From NCBI RefSeq assembly GCF_041915215.1, contig NZ_JAYSBV010000018.1: 64,000 nt of DNA; one strand, 5' to 3'. Source of the stretch: Zoogloea sp021286885 (GTDB taxonomy: Bacteria > Pseudomonadota > Gammaproteobacteria > Burkholderiales > Rhodocyclaceae). The notes under the pieces were generated by a model. The model did no database searches. It had not been told where the DNA came from and was given only the letters and a program-made list of their open reading frames with translations. Positions 1-8,343 of the stretch are shown here, piece by piece (positions within the stretch are counted from its first letter, which is position 1; each line of letters starts with the position of its first letter). A program made the position numbers and the translations under genes.

Positions 1-638
1 GCGCCCAGGGGGTCTTTGCGGATGGATTTTTCTTCTTCGGCGATCATCAGATAAAGCCCATCCACGGCCTTGCGGGCCACGTAGTTTTCGAGCACCAGTT
101 CATCCTGTTGGACCAGGCCAAATTGGGCGGCCTTGTTGAGCAGCTTGGTGTATTGCTCGGCCAGGGGCGATTGTTTGATCACGTCCCGCACGATGGGCAG
201 GAAGGCGGCGGTGAGCTGGTCGGCGGTGTGGGCCTTGAAGTAGCGGGTGCCCGCATCTTCACCGCCAGTGACAATCTGCTTGGCGTCGGACAGGCTCATC
301 TGGCGCACCGCATTGAGCAGCAGGGGTTTGGCCTTGGGGACGGCCTGTTCGGCGGCGTGGTTCATGCTGGCGATGAAGGCATCCACATCTTTGCCCCGCC
401 CCATGGTGCGCAGCAGTTGCTCCACCGGGGCCAGCTTTTCGGGCAGCGGAATGCGCACTTTCGGGTTGTTGAGGAAACCGCCGTCGCTGCCCAGCTGTCC
501 CACGGCCTTGCCGGCCCCTTGCACCAGGGCTTCCTTGAGCCCGCCGGCGGCCTCGGTGTTGGTGATGGACGACAGATCCAGGGCCCAGACAGGGTTGCAG
601 ATGACAAGCAGCAGCAAAGCTTTCAAAATCGTACGCAT
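1..638 (-). CDS. DUF4197 family exported protein (3' end cut off by window)
   Basis: Encodes 212 visible residues from an ATG at 638. An N-terminal signal peptide (MRTILKALLLLVICNPVWA) is followed by a conserved body with GGLKEAL, the stretch KVRIPLPEKL and, near the visible end, LMIAEEEKSIRKDP. These match my memory of the DUF4197 family, whose function is unknown. The protein should sit in the periplasm. By comparison with the family only about 10-25 C-terminal residues lie beyond the left edge. It is divergent from the thioredoxin-like gene that starts about 64 bases away, so the two promoters share that gap. The family call is recognition, not a search. Confidence 0.8.
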   Translation of the reverse strand, partial: MRTILKALLLLVICNPVWALDLSSITNTEAAGGLKEALVQGAGKAVGQLGSDGGFLNNPKVRIPLPEKLAPVEQLLRTMGRGKDVDAFIASMNHAAEQAVPKAKPLLLNAVRQMSLSDAKQIVTGGEDAGTRYFKAHTADQLTAAFLPIVRDVIKQSPLAEQYTKLLNKAAQFGLVQQDELVLENYVARKAVDGLYLMIAEEEKSIRKDPLG

Positions 639-701
639 CCAACGAAGCGAATCCACGGCAAGTCCTTCAAGTTAAGGTTTGAGGTTTAAGGTTTGAGCGC
701 A

Positions 702-1199
702 ATGACGATGTTTTCCAAGCTGATCAGGGGCGTAGCCGCCCTGGCCCTGGTGGCCGCCCTGGCCGGATGTGGCCAGCAGAGCGCACCGGACGCGCGTTTT
801 ACGACCCTGGACGGCCAAAGTGTCCAACTCTCGTCCTATAAGGGCAAGGTGGTTCTGGTGAATTTCTGGGCCACCACCTGCACCACTTGCGTGGCCGAGA
901 TGCCCAAGTTGGTGGAGATTCACCAGCGTCTGGCGGCCAAGGGCTATGCCACCGTGGCGATTGCGATGGACTACGACCCCCCCGAATACGTGCGCAACTA
1001 TGCCAGCAAGAACGGCCTGCCCTTCACCGTGGGGCTGGATCAGGGGGGCGCAGCGGCCAAGAGTTTTGAGGATGTGCGCCTCACCCCCACCAGCTTCCTG
1101 ATCGACCGTCAGGGCCACATCGTCCAGAAATACCTGGGGGCGCCGGATTTCCCCAAGTTTGAAGCCCTGGTCGAAAAACTGCTGGCCGATCCCGCATGA
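702..1199 (+). CDS. TlpA-like thioredoxin-fold lipoprotein
   Basis: A 165-residue protein with a lipobox (LAGC, Cys about residue 23), so it is predicted to be lipid-anchored and periplasmic. The thioredoxin/AhpC-TSA fold is marked by FWATTCTTC with the redox pair CTTC at about residues 60-63 and by the cis-Pro region LTPTSFLID. TlpA/ResA proteins usually carry CxPC, so CTTC is uncommon and should shift the redox potential. The likely role is thiol-disulfide exchange on an exported partner. ATG at 702 is used; a TTG at 693 and an ATG at 708 are also possible. Its stop overlaps the next start (ATGA), so it is probably translationally coupled to the export genes downstream. Confidence 0.85.
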   Translation: MTMFSKLIRGVAALALVAALAGCGQQSAPDARFTTLDGQSVQLSSYKGKVVLVNFWATTCTTCVAEMPKLVEIHQRLAAKGYATVAIAMDYDPPEYVRNYASKNGLPFTVGLDQGGAAAKSFEDVRLTPTSFLIDRQGHIVQKYLGAPDFPKFEALVEKLLADPA

Positions 1200-2437
1200 G
1201 GCCCCGGCGCGCCTGGTTGTGGGGCCTGGGGGCCGCCCTGGTGCTGGGTGCCGTGCTGGCCTGGCCCCGGGCCCGGACGGTGGATGTGGTCTTGGTGCAG
1301 GAGGCGCCCATCACCCAATCGGTGGTGGCCACCGGGCGCATTGCCACGCCCGCCCGCATCGCCCTGGGCAGTGCGCTCGCTGCCACGGTGCTGGAGGTGG
1401 CGGTGCGTGAAGGCGACCTGGTACGCGCCGGCCAGGTGCTGCTGCGCCTCCAGGCCGATGATGGGGAGGCTCTGATCCGCCAGGCTGAAGCCAGTCTGGC
1501 CGAAGCCCAGGCCCGGGAAGCCCAGGTGCGCAGCCTGGGCGAGCCCGTGGCGGCGCGCCAGCTCGCCCAGGCCGACAGCAATCTTCAAGTGGCCCGGGCC
1601 GAGGCTGAGCGGGCCCGCCAGTTGGTGGCCCAGGGCTTTTACGCCCAGTCCCGGGTGGATGACGCCCTGCGCAACGAAGCCAATGCCCAGGCAGCCCTGG
1701 AAGTGGCCCGGGTTCAGCTGCACGCCCAGCGCCCCGAGGGCAGCGAACAGGCGGCCGCCCGGGCGAAGGTGGCCCAGGCCCGGGAAGCCCTGGTCAACGC
1801 CCGGGCCCGGGCTGCACTGCTGACGCTGCGTGCCCCGGCCGATGGCGTGGTACTCACCCGCAAGGCCGAGCCCGGCGATGTGAGCAGCCCCGGCAAGGTC
1901 TTGCTGGAACTGGCCCAGGCGGGCGAAACCCGCATCTACGGCACGGTGGATGAAAAGAATCTGCGCCTGCTCCAGTTGGGCCAGACCGCCCGGGCCGTGG
2001 CAGACGCCTTCCCGGGCGAGCCCTTCGAGGCCGTGCTCTATTACATCGCCCCGGTGGTTGATCCCCAGCGTGGCACGGTGGAAATTCGCTTCCGGGTGCC
2101 CAAGCCGCCAGCCTTTTTGCGTCCGGACATGACCGTCTCGGTGGAAACCGTGACCGGCCACCAGCCCCAGGCCCGGGTGTTGCCCACCGAGGCGGTGCGT
2201 GATCTGGATCAGAACCACCCCTGGGTGCTGGCCCTGCGCGATGGTCAGGCCCTGCGGGTGCCCGTGCAGGTGGGGCTGGCAGGCGTGGGGAATATCGAAA
2301 TCACGGCAGGGCTGGCGGTGGGTGATGCGGTCATCCTGCCCGCCGCCGGGGCCCAGGAAGGGGATGCGGTCAAGGCGCGGGAGGCGCGCAAGCCGCGTAC
2401 CGCCGGCCTGCAGGCCGTGCCCCAGATGGGGCGCTGA
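1196..2437 (+). CDS. HlyD/MacA-type periplasmic adaptor subunit
   Basis: 413 residues: one N-terminal membrane anchor (about residues 7-23), a biotinyl-lipoyl-like half motif (VREGDLVRAGQVLLRL), a long Ala/Gln/Arg-rich coiled-coil hairpin (about 95-205), the second lipoyl half (LRAPADGVVLTRKAEPGDV) and beta-barrel and membrane-proximal domains up to residue 400. This is the membrane fusion protein architecture that links an inner-membrane ABC pump to an outer-membrane channel. It overlaps the preceding lipoprotein gene by four bases and is followed by a permease and an ATPase, giving a MacAB-like set. No outer-membrane TolC homologue is in the window. The substrate is unknown. Confidence 0.88.
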   Translation: MRPRRAWLWGLGAALVLGAVLAWPRARTVDVVLVQEAPITQSVVATGRIATPARIALGSALAATVLEVAVREGDLVRAGQVLLRLQADDGEALIRQAEASLAEAQAREAQVRSLGEPVAARQLAQADSNLQVARAEAERARQLVAQGFYAQSRVDDALRNEANAQAALEVARVQLHAQRPEGSEQAAARAKVAQAREALVNARARAALLTLRAPADGVVLTRKAEPGDVSSPGKVLLELAQAGETRIYGTVDEKNLRLLQLGQTARAVADAFPGEPFEAVLYYIAPVVDPQRGTVEIRFRVPKPPAFLRPDMTVSVETVTGHQPQARVLPTEAVRDLDQNHPWVLALRDGQALRVPVQVGLAGVGNIEITAGLAVGDAVILPAAGAQEGDAVKAREARKPRTAGLQAVPQMGR

Positions 2438-2472
2438 GGTGTGGAGATGCGAGGTGCTGAGGTGATCCGGCC

Positions 2473-3693
2473 ATGAAGTTTCGCCTCTCCTTTGCCTGGC
2501 TGGTGGCCCTGCGCTTTTTGCGCGAAGGGCGCATGCAGACCCTGCTCATCCTGGCCGGCACCACCGGCGGGGTGGCGGTGATCGTGTTCCTGACCCAGCT
2601 CATCACCCAGCTCCAGGCCCAGATTGTGGATCGGGTGCTGGGCAGCCAGGCCCATGTGATCCTGCGCCCCCCTGAGGAAAGCAATCGGCGGGCGGTGGAT
2701 GAGGACGGCTACGCCACCCTGATCGAGCCCCGGGCCCAGCGCCTGCGCTCCATCGACCAATGGGAAACGGTGATGCGGCTCGCGGCGGCCACGCCCGGCG
2801 TCACGGCGGTGTCGCCCATGGCCACCGGCCCCGGCTTTGCGGTGCGTGGCCAGGCCAACCGGGCGATTGCGTTGATGGGGGTGGACGCGGAGCGTTACCG
2901 CCAGATCGTGCGCATGGAGGAATACATGCAGAGCGGCCGCTTTGCGGTGGCGGGTACCCATGCGGTGATCGGCGTCGAGCTGGCCCGGGATCTGGGCCTG
3001 CGCCTGGGGGACAAGCTGCGGGTGGCGGTGGCCAACGGGCGGGACGAACTGCTCCAGGTGGGCGGCATTTTCGACATCGGCAACAAGGATCTGAACCGGC
3101 GCTGGGTGTTTGTCACCCTGCCCCTGGCCCAGAGTCTGCTGGATCTGCCGGGCGGAGTGAGCAATCTGGATCTCACCGTGGCCGACATCTTCGAGGCCCG
3201 CGCCATTGCCGACACCCTGCGCGGGGCCACGGGCCTGAGCGTGGATAACTGGATGCAGACCAACGCCCAGCTCCTGGCCGCCCTGCGCAACCAGACGGTG
3301 TCCAACAACCTGATCCGCAGCTTCGTGACCCTCATCGTGGCCCTGGGGATTGCCAGCGTGCTGGTGGTGAGCGTTGTCCAGAAGCAGAAGGAAATCGGCA
3401 TCCTGCGCGCCATGGGGGCGAGCCGGGGCATGATTTTGCGGGTCTTTCTGATCCAGGGTGCGGTGGTGGGCGCGGTGGGCTCGGTGGCTGGCAGCGCCCT
3501 GGCCTTCACCCTGCTCCAGGTGTTTTCCAGCATCTACCGGAACGCGGATGGCAGCCCCCTGTTTGCGGCCGAACTGGAGCCCCGTTTCATGGTGATGGCG
3601 GCCCTGGTGGCGACCAGTGTGGGCCTGCTTTCGGCCCTGATCCCCGCCCGTCGGGCGGCCCGCATGGACCCGGTACAGGCGATCCGCTCATGA
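2473..3693 (+). CDS. FtsX/MacB-like ABC transporter permease
   Basis: 406 residues with the FtsX-type layout: one N-terminal membrane helix (about 22-45), a large periplasmic MacB_PCD-like domain (about 50-270) and three C-terminal helices (about 283-305, 330-355, 372-395). The segment KEIGILRAMGASRGMI is the typical cytoplasmic coupling region of the family. A GAGGTGAT ribosome-binding sequence precedes the ATG. The stop overlaps the next gene's start (ATGA at 3690-3693). With the adaptor and ATPase it should form a mechanotransmission-type ABC complex for lipoproteins, peptides or small molecules. Which substrate cannot be told from sequence. Confidence 0.9.
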   Translation: MKFRLSFAWLVALRFLREGRMQTLLILAGTTGGVAVIVFLTQLITQLQAQIVDRVLGSQAHVILRPPEESNRRAVDEDGYATLIEPRAQRLRSIDQWETVMRLAAATPGVTAVSPMATGPGFAVRGQANRAIALMGVDAERYRQIVRMEEYMQSGRFAVAGTHAVIGVELARDLGLRLGDKLRVAVANGRDELLQVGGIFDIGNKDLNRRWVFVTLPLAQSLLDLPGGVSNLDLTVADIFEARAIADTLRGATGLSVDNWMQTNAQLLAALRNQTVSNNLIRSFVTLIVALGIASVLVVSVVQKQKEIGILRAMGASRGMILRVFLIQGAVVGAVGSVAGSALAFTLLQVFSSIYRNADGSPLFAAELEPRFMVMAALVATSVGLLSALIPARRAARMDPVQAIRS

Positions 3694-4418
3694 ATGCATC
3701 TGCTCCCCCACCCGTGATCGAGCTGCGCGGCCTGCGCAAGGCCTACAACCTGGGCACGCCGGTCGAAACCGAGGTGCTCCACGGGATAGACCTGAGCCTG
3801 GCCGAAGGGGAGTTTGCCGCCCTGATCGGCCCCTCCGGCTCGGGCAAGAGCACCCTGCTCAACCTCATCGGCCTGCTGGAGCAGCCCACCCGGGGCCAGC
3901 TCCTGATGGGCGGGCGGGATACCGCCCAGCTTCCTGAAGCCGAACTCACCGCCCTGCGTGGGCGCAGCATCGGCTTCGTGTTCCAGTTTCACCACCTGCT
4001 GCCGGCGTTTAGCGCCCTGGAAAACGTGATGATGCCCGCCATCATCGCCCGGGGCGTGGCCGACGATGAAGCCGAGGCCGACGCCCTGGCCCTGCTCGAA
4101 GCCGTGGGCCTCAAGGCCCATGCCCACAAGAAGCCGGCGGCACTGTCGGGGGGCCAGCAGCAGCGGGTGGCCATCGCCCGGGCCCTGGCCCTGCGCCCCC
4201 GGCTGATCCTGGCCGACGAGCCCACCGGCAATCTGGATACCCATACCGCCGACGAAATCTTCGCCCTGCTGCGCAGCTTTAACCAGGAGCAGCGTTGCGC
4301 CTGCCTGATCGTGACCCACGACCCCCGCCTGGCGGCCCGTAGCGACCGGGTGATCCGGCTGGTGGACGGGCGCCTTGATTCCGACACCCTCTTTACGCCC
4401 CCACTCCAGGAGAATTGA
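3690..4418 (+). CDS. LolD/MacB-type ABC transporter ATP-binding protein
   Basis: 242 residues with every ABC ATPase motif: Walker A GPSGSGKST, Q-loop region FVFQFHHLLP, signature LSGGQQQRVAIARAL, Walker B LILADEPTGNLD and H-loop IVTHD. The FHHLLP segment and NLD after Walker B are typical of the LolD/FtsE/MacB group that pairs with FtsX-fold permeases. It is coupled to the permease by a four-base overlap. Its role is to hydrolyse ATP on the cytoplasmic face to drive the adaptor/permease complex. Confidence 0.92.
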   Translation: MNASAPPPVIELRGLRKAYNLGTPVETEVLHGIDLSLAEGEFAALIGPSGSGKSTLLNLIGLLEQPTRGQLLMGGRDTAQLPEAELTALRGRSIGFVFQFHHLLPAFSALENVMMPAIIARGVADDEAEADALALLEAVGLKAHAHKKPAALSGGQQQRVAIARALALRPRLILADEPTGNLDTHTADEIFALLRSFNQEQRCACLIVTHDPRLAARSDRVIRLVDGRLDSDTLFTPPLQEN

Positions 4419-4420
4419 GC

Positions 4421-5629
4421 ATGGTAGCTTGGGATGTGGCGGTGTCGCCCCTGATCCGTTTTGGGTTGGTACTGCTGGGGGGGCTGGCGAGTGGCGAACT
4501 CACCCGGCGCGCCTTCAATCTGCCGCGTACCACCGGCTATGTGCTGTTCGGGGTGCTGGTGGGGCAATCCGGGCTGGGCTGGGTGCCGCCTTCGGCGCTG
4601 AGCGCCGCCCAGCTTTTCATCTACCCGGGGATCGGGATCATCCTGTTCGAGTTGGGCCACCGTTTTCCCTTGGGGCCGGGCTGGGGGTGCCTGTTGCGCA
4701 TGGCCCTGCTCCAGGCTGCGCTGGTGTTTACAGCCCTGGGGGCCCTGTTATGGGGGCTGGGTTTTGATGGGCTGGAGGCCGCCTTTGGCGCCGCCATCGG
4801 GGTAGCCACCTCGTCGGCCATCACCATTGCCACAGGCAGTGATGTGGGGGCCGATGGGCCCCGCTCCAGCCGTTTGTTTGCGCTGGTGGCCCTGAACGGA
4901 ATGCTGGCTTTCTGTTTGCTGGGTTTCATTTTGCCCTTGGCGGCGACGGCCAACCTGTTTCGCGCCTGTGCTGAAGCTGTTCTACATTTGATCGTGTCGG
5001 TGGGCCTAGCCTTATTGCTCAGTACTGTGGCCCGCTGGGGGGCGCGCTTGCTGGGGCCTCAGCAGGAACACCAGCATTTGATGCTCCTGGGGCTCATCAT
5101 CTTGGGGACTGGTGTTCCGCTCAGTTTGGGTTTTTCGCCGCTCTTGTGTTTGGTGTGTTTTGGTATTGCTGCGCGGGTGCTGGATACAGAGCAGCACATT
5201 TGTACTTTGCGCATTGCAGCGGATGCCCGGGTGTTTTTGGTAATCACTTTTTCCCTTGCTGGGGCAGCGCTGGATGTGGGTTTGCTGGGCCGGCTGTGGC
5301 CGGCTGCACTTGCCTTTGGGGCCGTACGCTTTGCGGCGAGTTGGTTTGCCTTAGGGGTAGCTGCCCGGCGAGGGTGGTTGGAATCAGACATGGTGCGGCC
5401 TACTGCCATTGGTTTGATGCCCATGTCGAGTGTGGCCTTGGTGTTGCTCGGCGATGCAGCCACCCTGGAGGGCGCGGTAGGCGCCCCATTGGGCCAGTTG
5501 CTGCTGGCTTCGATTGCCCTGTTCCAGTTGTGCGGCCCGCCCTGTACCCAAGCGGCGGTGAAGGGTTTTGGCGAGGCGCGCCGCTATGTATCCAAAAAGG
5601 TTTTTCGGGAATTGTGGCGTCGGGCTTGA
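4421..5629 (+). CDS. Kef/NhaP-like cation:proton antiporter, membrane domain only
   Basis: About 402 residues and strongly hydrophobic, with 11-13 predicted membrane helices. The pattern resembles CPA2 monovalent cation/proton antiporters (FGVLVGQSGLGW near residue 45, then the acidic-rich discontinuous-helix region and SMSSVALVLLGDA-like C-terminal segments). There is no TrkA-N regulatory domain; the protein ends just after the last helix in a basic tail. AGGAG lies about 9 bases before the ATG at 4421. It follows the ABC ATPase by two bases, so it may be read with that operon. From about 4900 onward codon choice is visibly richer in T at third positions than in the upstream genes, which may reflect a different history. 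The ion specificity is not predictable. Confidence 0.7.
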   Translation: MVAWDVAVSPLIRFGLVLLGGLASGELTRRAFNLPRTTGYVLFGVLVGQSGLGWVPPSALSAAQLFIYPGIGIILFELGHRFPLGPGWGCLLRMALLQAALVFTALGALLWGLGFDGLEAAFGAAIGVATSSAITIATGSDVGADGPRSSRLFALVALNGMLAFCLLGFILPLAATANLFRACAEAVLHLIVSVGLALLLSTVARWGARLLGPQQEHQHLMLLGLIILGTGVPLSLGFSPLLCLVCFGIAARVLDTEQHICTLRIAADARVFLVITFSLAGAALDVGLLGRLWPAALAFGAVRFAASWFALGVAARRGWLESDMVRPTAIGLMPMSSVALVLLGDAATLEGAVGAPLGQLLLASIALFQLCGPPCTQAAVKGFGEARRYVSKKVFRELWRRA

Positions 5630-5706
5630 TCTTGATCTAGCGCCTGCCCTCGGGTAGTGGGGCAGAGTAAAATCCATAATTATCTTTGCCGGACAGCACA
5701 ACCATC

Positions 5707-6411
5707 ATGGCCGAAAGCGCTCCCAGCCTGCCTCACCGTTTTAGCGAAGCTGAAGTTTCCGGGGTTTACCGGGCCATTGCGGAGCGCCGTGATATGCGCC
5801 ATTTCCGGCCCGACCCGGTGGATCCGGCCATTCTCTCCCGCCTGTTGTGGGCGGCCCACCATGCGCCCAGCGTGGGCTTCATGCAGCCCTGGCGCTTCAT
5901 GCGCATCACCGACCGGGCTTTGCGCGAGCGCATGCATCAGCTGGTCGAAAAAGAGCGCTGCGCCACCGCCCGGGCCCTGGGGGAGCGGGAAGACGAGTTC
6001 ATGAAGCTCAAGGTGGAGGGCTTGCTCGAAGCGGGCGAGGTGGTGGTGGTGGCCCTGGCCGACGGGCGCGAGAAGCACATTTTTGGCCGGCGCACCCTAC
6101 CCGAGATGGATCTGGCCTCGGTGGCCTGTGCGATCCAGAACATGTGGCTCGCCGCCCGGGCCGAAGGGCTGGGGCTGGGCTGGGTGTCGATCTTCGACCC
6201 GGTGGATCTGGCCACCCTGCTGGGGATGCCGGTGGGCGCCCGCCCGGTGGCCATTCTGTGCATTGGCCATGTGGAGGCCTTCTATCCGCGCCCCATGCTC
6301 GAAATCCACCAGTGGGCCGAGCGCATGCCCATCGAAACCGTGGTGTTTGAAAACGGCTGGGGCGCCGAGCCCCCGTCAGCCGGGGGCGAGGCCGGTCGGG
6401 TGGGCGGATAA
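5707..6411 (+). CDS. bluB: 5,6-dimethylbenzimidazole synthase
   Basis: Flavin-dependent enzyme of the nitroreductase fold that fragments reduced FMN to 5,6-dimethylbenzimidazole, the lower ligand of cobalamin, with O2. Recognised by ERRDMRHFRPDPVDP, the segment HHAPSVGFMQPWRF and the C-terminal region WVSIFDPVDL. Length is 234 residues from ATG 5707; a TTG at 5686 would add seven. It stands alone with its own short upstream region; no other cobalamin gene or B12 riboswitch was seen. The last 36 bases overlap the convergent regulator gene. Cytoplasmic. Confidence 0.93.
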   Translation: MAESAPSLPHRFSEAEVSGVYRAIAERRDMRHFRPDPVDPAILSRLLWAAHHAPSVGFMQPWRFMRITDRALRERMHQLVEKERCATARALGEREDEFMKLKVEGLLEAGEVVVVALADGREKHIFGRRTLPEMDLASVACAIQNMWLAARAEGLGLGWVSIFDPVDLATLLGMPVGARPVAILCIGHVEAFYPRPMLEIHQWAERMPIETVVFENGWGAEPPSAGGEAGRVGG

Positions 6412-6726
6412 ATCCTGGTTGCCGGTGCTGGCCTGGGGGCGCGGCTCCGGGGGCAGCAGCCGGTGCAGGGCAGCCACATAAGTGTGCAGCGCATGCAGGC
6501 CGGCGGGGCTTAGGGCGTAGCAGGTCTGGGCGCGGCCCGGGCCTTCGATGCGGCGCACGCTGATGTAATCAGCGGCAATGAGCTTCTTCAGGTGGGAGTC
6601 CAGATTGCCATCCGACACCTGGAGAGTGCGTTTCAGTTCGGCAAAACTGGCCTCCCCGGCCCCCGCCAGATAGGCGGCGAGCTGGGTGCGCAGGGGTTGG
6701 TGGAGCAGGGGATCGAGGATTTCCAT
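6376..6726 (-). CDS. Winged-helix transcriptional regulator (HTH_34-like)
   Basis: 116 residues from ATG 6726. The first 80 residues form a winged helix: FAELKRTLQVSDGNLDSHLKKL is the helix-turn-helix, followed by the wing ISVRRIEGPGRAQTCYALSPAG. This matches my memory of small regulators of the PF13601 type, which bind palindromes and often regulate their own operon. The last 30 residues are a low-complexity tail reading through the end of bluB on the other strand. It is the third gene behind a membrane protein and a lipoprotein, and the operon promoter (8320-8348) carries a two-copy palindrome that is its obvious candidate target. The ligand or signal is unknown. Confidence 0.82.
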   Translation of the reverse strand: MEILDPLLHQPLRTQLAAYLAGAGEASFAELKRTLQVSDGNLDSHLKKLIAADYISVRRIEGPGRAQTCYALSPAGLHALHTYVAALHRLLPPEPRPQASTGNQDLSAHPTGLAPG

Positions 6727-6732
6727 GGTGCG

Positions 6733-6753
6733 GCCCGCCCTTTCCGGGCGGGC
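6733..6753 (-). other. GC-rich intercistronic hairpin
   Basis: GCCCGCCC and GGGCGGGC form a perfect 8-bp stem with a 5-base loop. It lies between the lipoprotein stop (6761) and the regulator start (6726), with no T-run after it. It could stabilise the upstream message or reduce read-through into the regulator gene, or be a REP-like element. A similar hairpin is at 13485-13505. Confidence 0.55.
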
Positions 6754-6760
6754 GAGGGGC

Positions 6761-7192
6761 TTACTTGAGGTTGAATTCTGCCCGCAGGCTGCCCGGATTG
6801 TGCCCGTTCTGCTCGCCGGGGACGCGGATTTCGTACTGACCGCCAATCACTTTGTCGCCCCGCAGCCAGGTTTTGCCATCCAGGCTGGCCCACTGTTTGT
6901 AGGTGTATACGTCTTGCTTGACCTGCACCTTCAGGGTTTCGCGGGCCTCCTGGGTCAACAGGCTGCCGTGGATGCGGGCTTCCACCGGCAAATCCACCCC
7001 TGCCGGGTAATGGAGGATGAAATCCCCGGCTGGGGCAGTGTCGCCAAAGCGGACCACCGGCACCTGGGCCAGGCTGGCGGCATCGGGGGCGCCGAGGCTG
7101 GCGCAGCCGGTAAGGCTGGCCACCAGCAGGGCGGCACAACTACTCAGCAGGATGCGGGGCGTGGGCAGGCTGGTGCGGAGCGAAACGTGCAT
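6761..7192 (-). CDS. Small predicted lipoprotein of unknown function
   Basis: 143 residues from ATG 7192. The N-terminus is a lipoprotein signal with lipobox LTGC at about residues 27-30. The mature part is a single small domain, with FGDTAPAGDFILHYPAGVDLPVEA near its start and DGKTWLRGDKVIGGQYEIR near its end, probably mostly beta strand. I do not recognise the family. It is the middle gene of an operon with a membrane protein upstream (46-base gap) and a winged-helix regulator downstream (34-base gap). It is therefore likely periplasmic and made under the same signal as those two. Confidence 0.7.
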   Translation of the reverse strand: MHVSLRTSLPTPRILLSSCAALLVASLTGCASLGAPDAASLAQVPVVRFGDTAPAGDFILHYPAGVDLPVEARIHGSLLTQEARETLKVQVKQDVYTYKQWASLDGKTWLRGDKVIGGQYEIRVPGEQNGHNPGSLRAEFNLK

Positions 7193-7238
7193 GGAAGTCT
7201 CCTGATGAAAAGCTGAGGCGGGCCCGGCGGGGCCGGGT

Positions 7239-8282
7239 TCAGCGGTGGGGGTAATGGTTGAAATCCACGCCCAGCGCCCCATCAATCCGGGGGCCCAGGG
7301 GGTCGATGCTGGCCTTGAGCCAGGGAATGCTGATCCAGCGGGTCTGGCGGGCGGATTGCCAGGGCTGGCCCTCGGCGCGGATGTCGCCGGTGGGGGTGCC
7401 GTCTTCGAGCAGCACATCCAGATCCTGATCGAGGGTGAGCGGTAGCACCGCGTCCGGGTCGGGGCGGAACACGTCGCCGGTCAGTTGCAGATGCACCGGA
7501 ATCCGGCTTCCGGCGGGCAGGCGCACCCGATGCGTCCCGGCCTTGTCGGGGCGGCTCAGGTAGGCGGAGAGGGGTTCCACCGGCAGTTCCGGCGGGGTGA
7601 TACCCAGCAGCTGGCGATGGGCCAGCAGGGGCAGGGTGAGCACCAGCCCGGTCCAGCCCAGGGCCTGACCCAAACGCAGCCCGAAACCACGCTGGCGCCC
7701 CCCGTCCAGCAGCAGGGCGAGGGTGGGCAGGCCGATCCCGAACACCGAGGCGGTGAGCCATTTCATGGTGTCGTTGGGCAGTTGGGCGGCCAGGGCGGTA
7801 ATCGCGATCAGGATGATGAGCCCACCGGCCCATTCGAGGGCTTCTTCCGAAAACAGCCCGTGCACATACAGGGCCAGGCCGATCAGCACCAGCCACACCG
7901 CGTACAGCATGTAGCCGCCGCCAAAGAAGAAGGTGGAAAAGGTGAACAAGGTGCCCAGCCCCATCAGCAGCCACAGCAGCTTGATCACCTGGCGGTGGAT
8001 GAAGGACCAGGTTTCATCCCGCGCCGCCTTGACCCGCGCCGTGAGACGCCAGTCGGCATAGCCCACCCCGAACAGGCTCAGGGCCAGATAGATCAGCCAG
8101 GCCACGGCCCGCTGGTTGGCATCCGGGATCTGCTCGGCGGTAAGCACCCAGTCGCTGCTTGCCACCAGCCCGCCGCCGCCCAAACCCCACAGCACCAAAG
8201 TGTGGCGCTCCATGCGCAGGTTGCGCTGGCCTCGGGTGAGCATGGACTGAATGTGCTGAAGCTGGAGGCTGGGATCGTGCAT
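7239..8282 (-). CDS. Integral membrane protein of unknown function, first gene of regulated operon
   Basis: 347 residues. After a short N-terminal cytoplasmic stretch come about seven hydrophobic helices between residues 30 and 235 (for example AWLIYLALSLFGVGYADW, MLYAVWLVLIGLALYVHGLF and LEWAGGLIILIAITALAAQL). The last 110 residues are soluble, probably a periplasmic beta domain (PVHLQLTGDVFRPDPDAVLPL). The first half resembles small two-helix sensor or permease-like families linked to winged-helix regulators, but no catalytic motif is visible. Its promoter contains the palindromic operator at 8305-8343. No function is assigned. Confidence 0.65.
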   Translation of the reverse strand: MHDPSLQLQHIQSMLTRGQRNLRMERHTLVLWGLGGGGLVASSDWVLTAEQIPDANQRAVAWLIYLALSLFGVGYADWRLTARVKAARDETWSFIHRQVIKLLWLLMGLGTLFTFSTFFFGGGYMLYAVWLVLIGLALYVHGLFSEEALEWAGGLIILIAITALAAQLPNDTMKWLTASVFGIGLPTLALLLDGGRQRGFGLRLGQALGWTGLVLTLPLLAHRQLLGITPPELPVEPLSAYLSRPDKAGTHRVRLPAGSRIPVHLQLTGDVFRPDPDAVLPLTLDQDLDVLLEDGTPTGDIRAEGQPWQSARQTRWISIPWLKASIDPLGPRIDGALGVDFNHYPHR

Positions 8283-8304
8283 GGCGGCGTATGTAAATGG
8301 GCTG

Positions 8305-8343
8305 ACTCTGTATTTCAGAGTTTAAGACTCTGAAATACAGAGT
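8305..8343 (-). promoter_or_regulatory. Nested two-copy palindromic operator
   Basis: ACTCTGTATTTCAGAGT (8305-8321) and ACTCTGAAATACAGAGT (8327-8343) are exact reverse complements separated by TTAAG. Each copy is itself a dyad, ACTCTG-N5-CAGAGT, so this is two operator sites placed head to head. One copy fills the -35/-10 spacer of the operon promoter and the other covers the expected transcription start. This is the classic position for a repressor, most simply the winged-helix protein at 6376-6726. Confidence 0.85.

Noticed and set aside
1109..2218. Long antisense frame across the adaptor gene
   Set aside because: Shadow of the membrane fusion protein gene, low-complexity composition.
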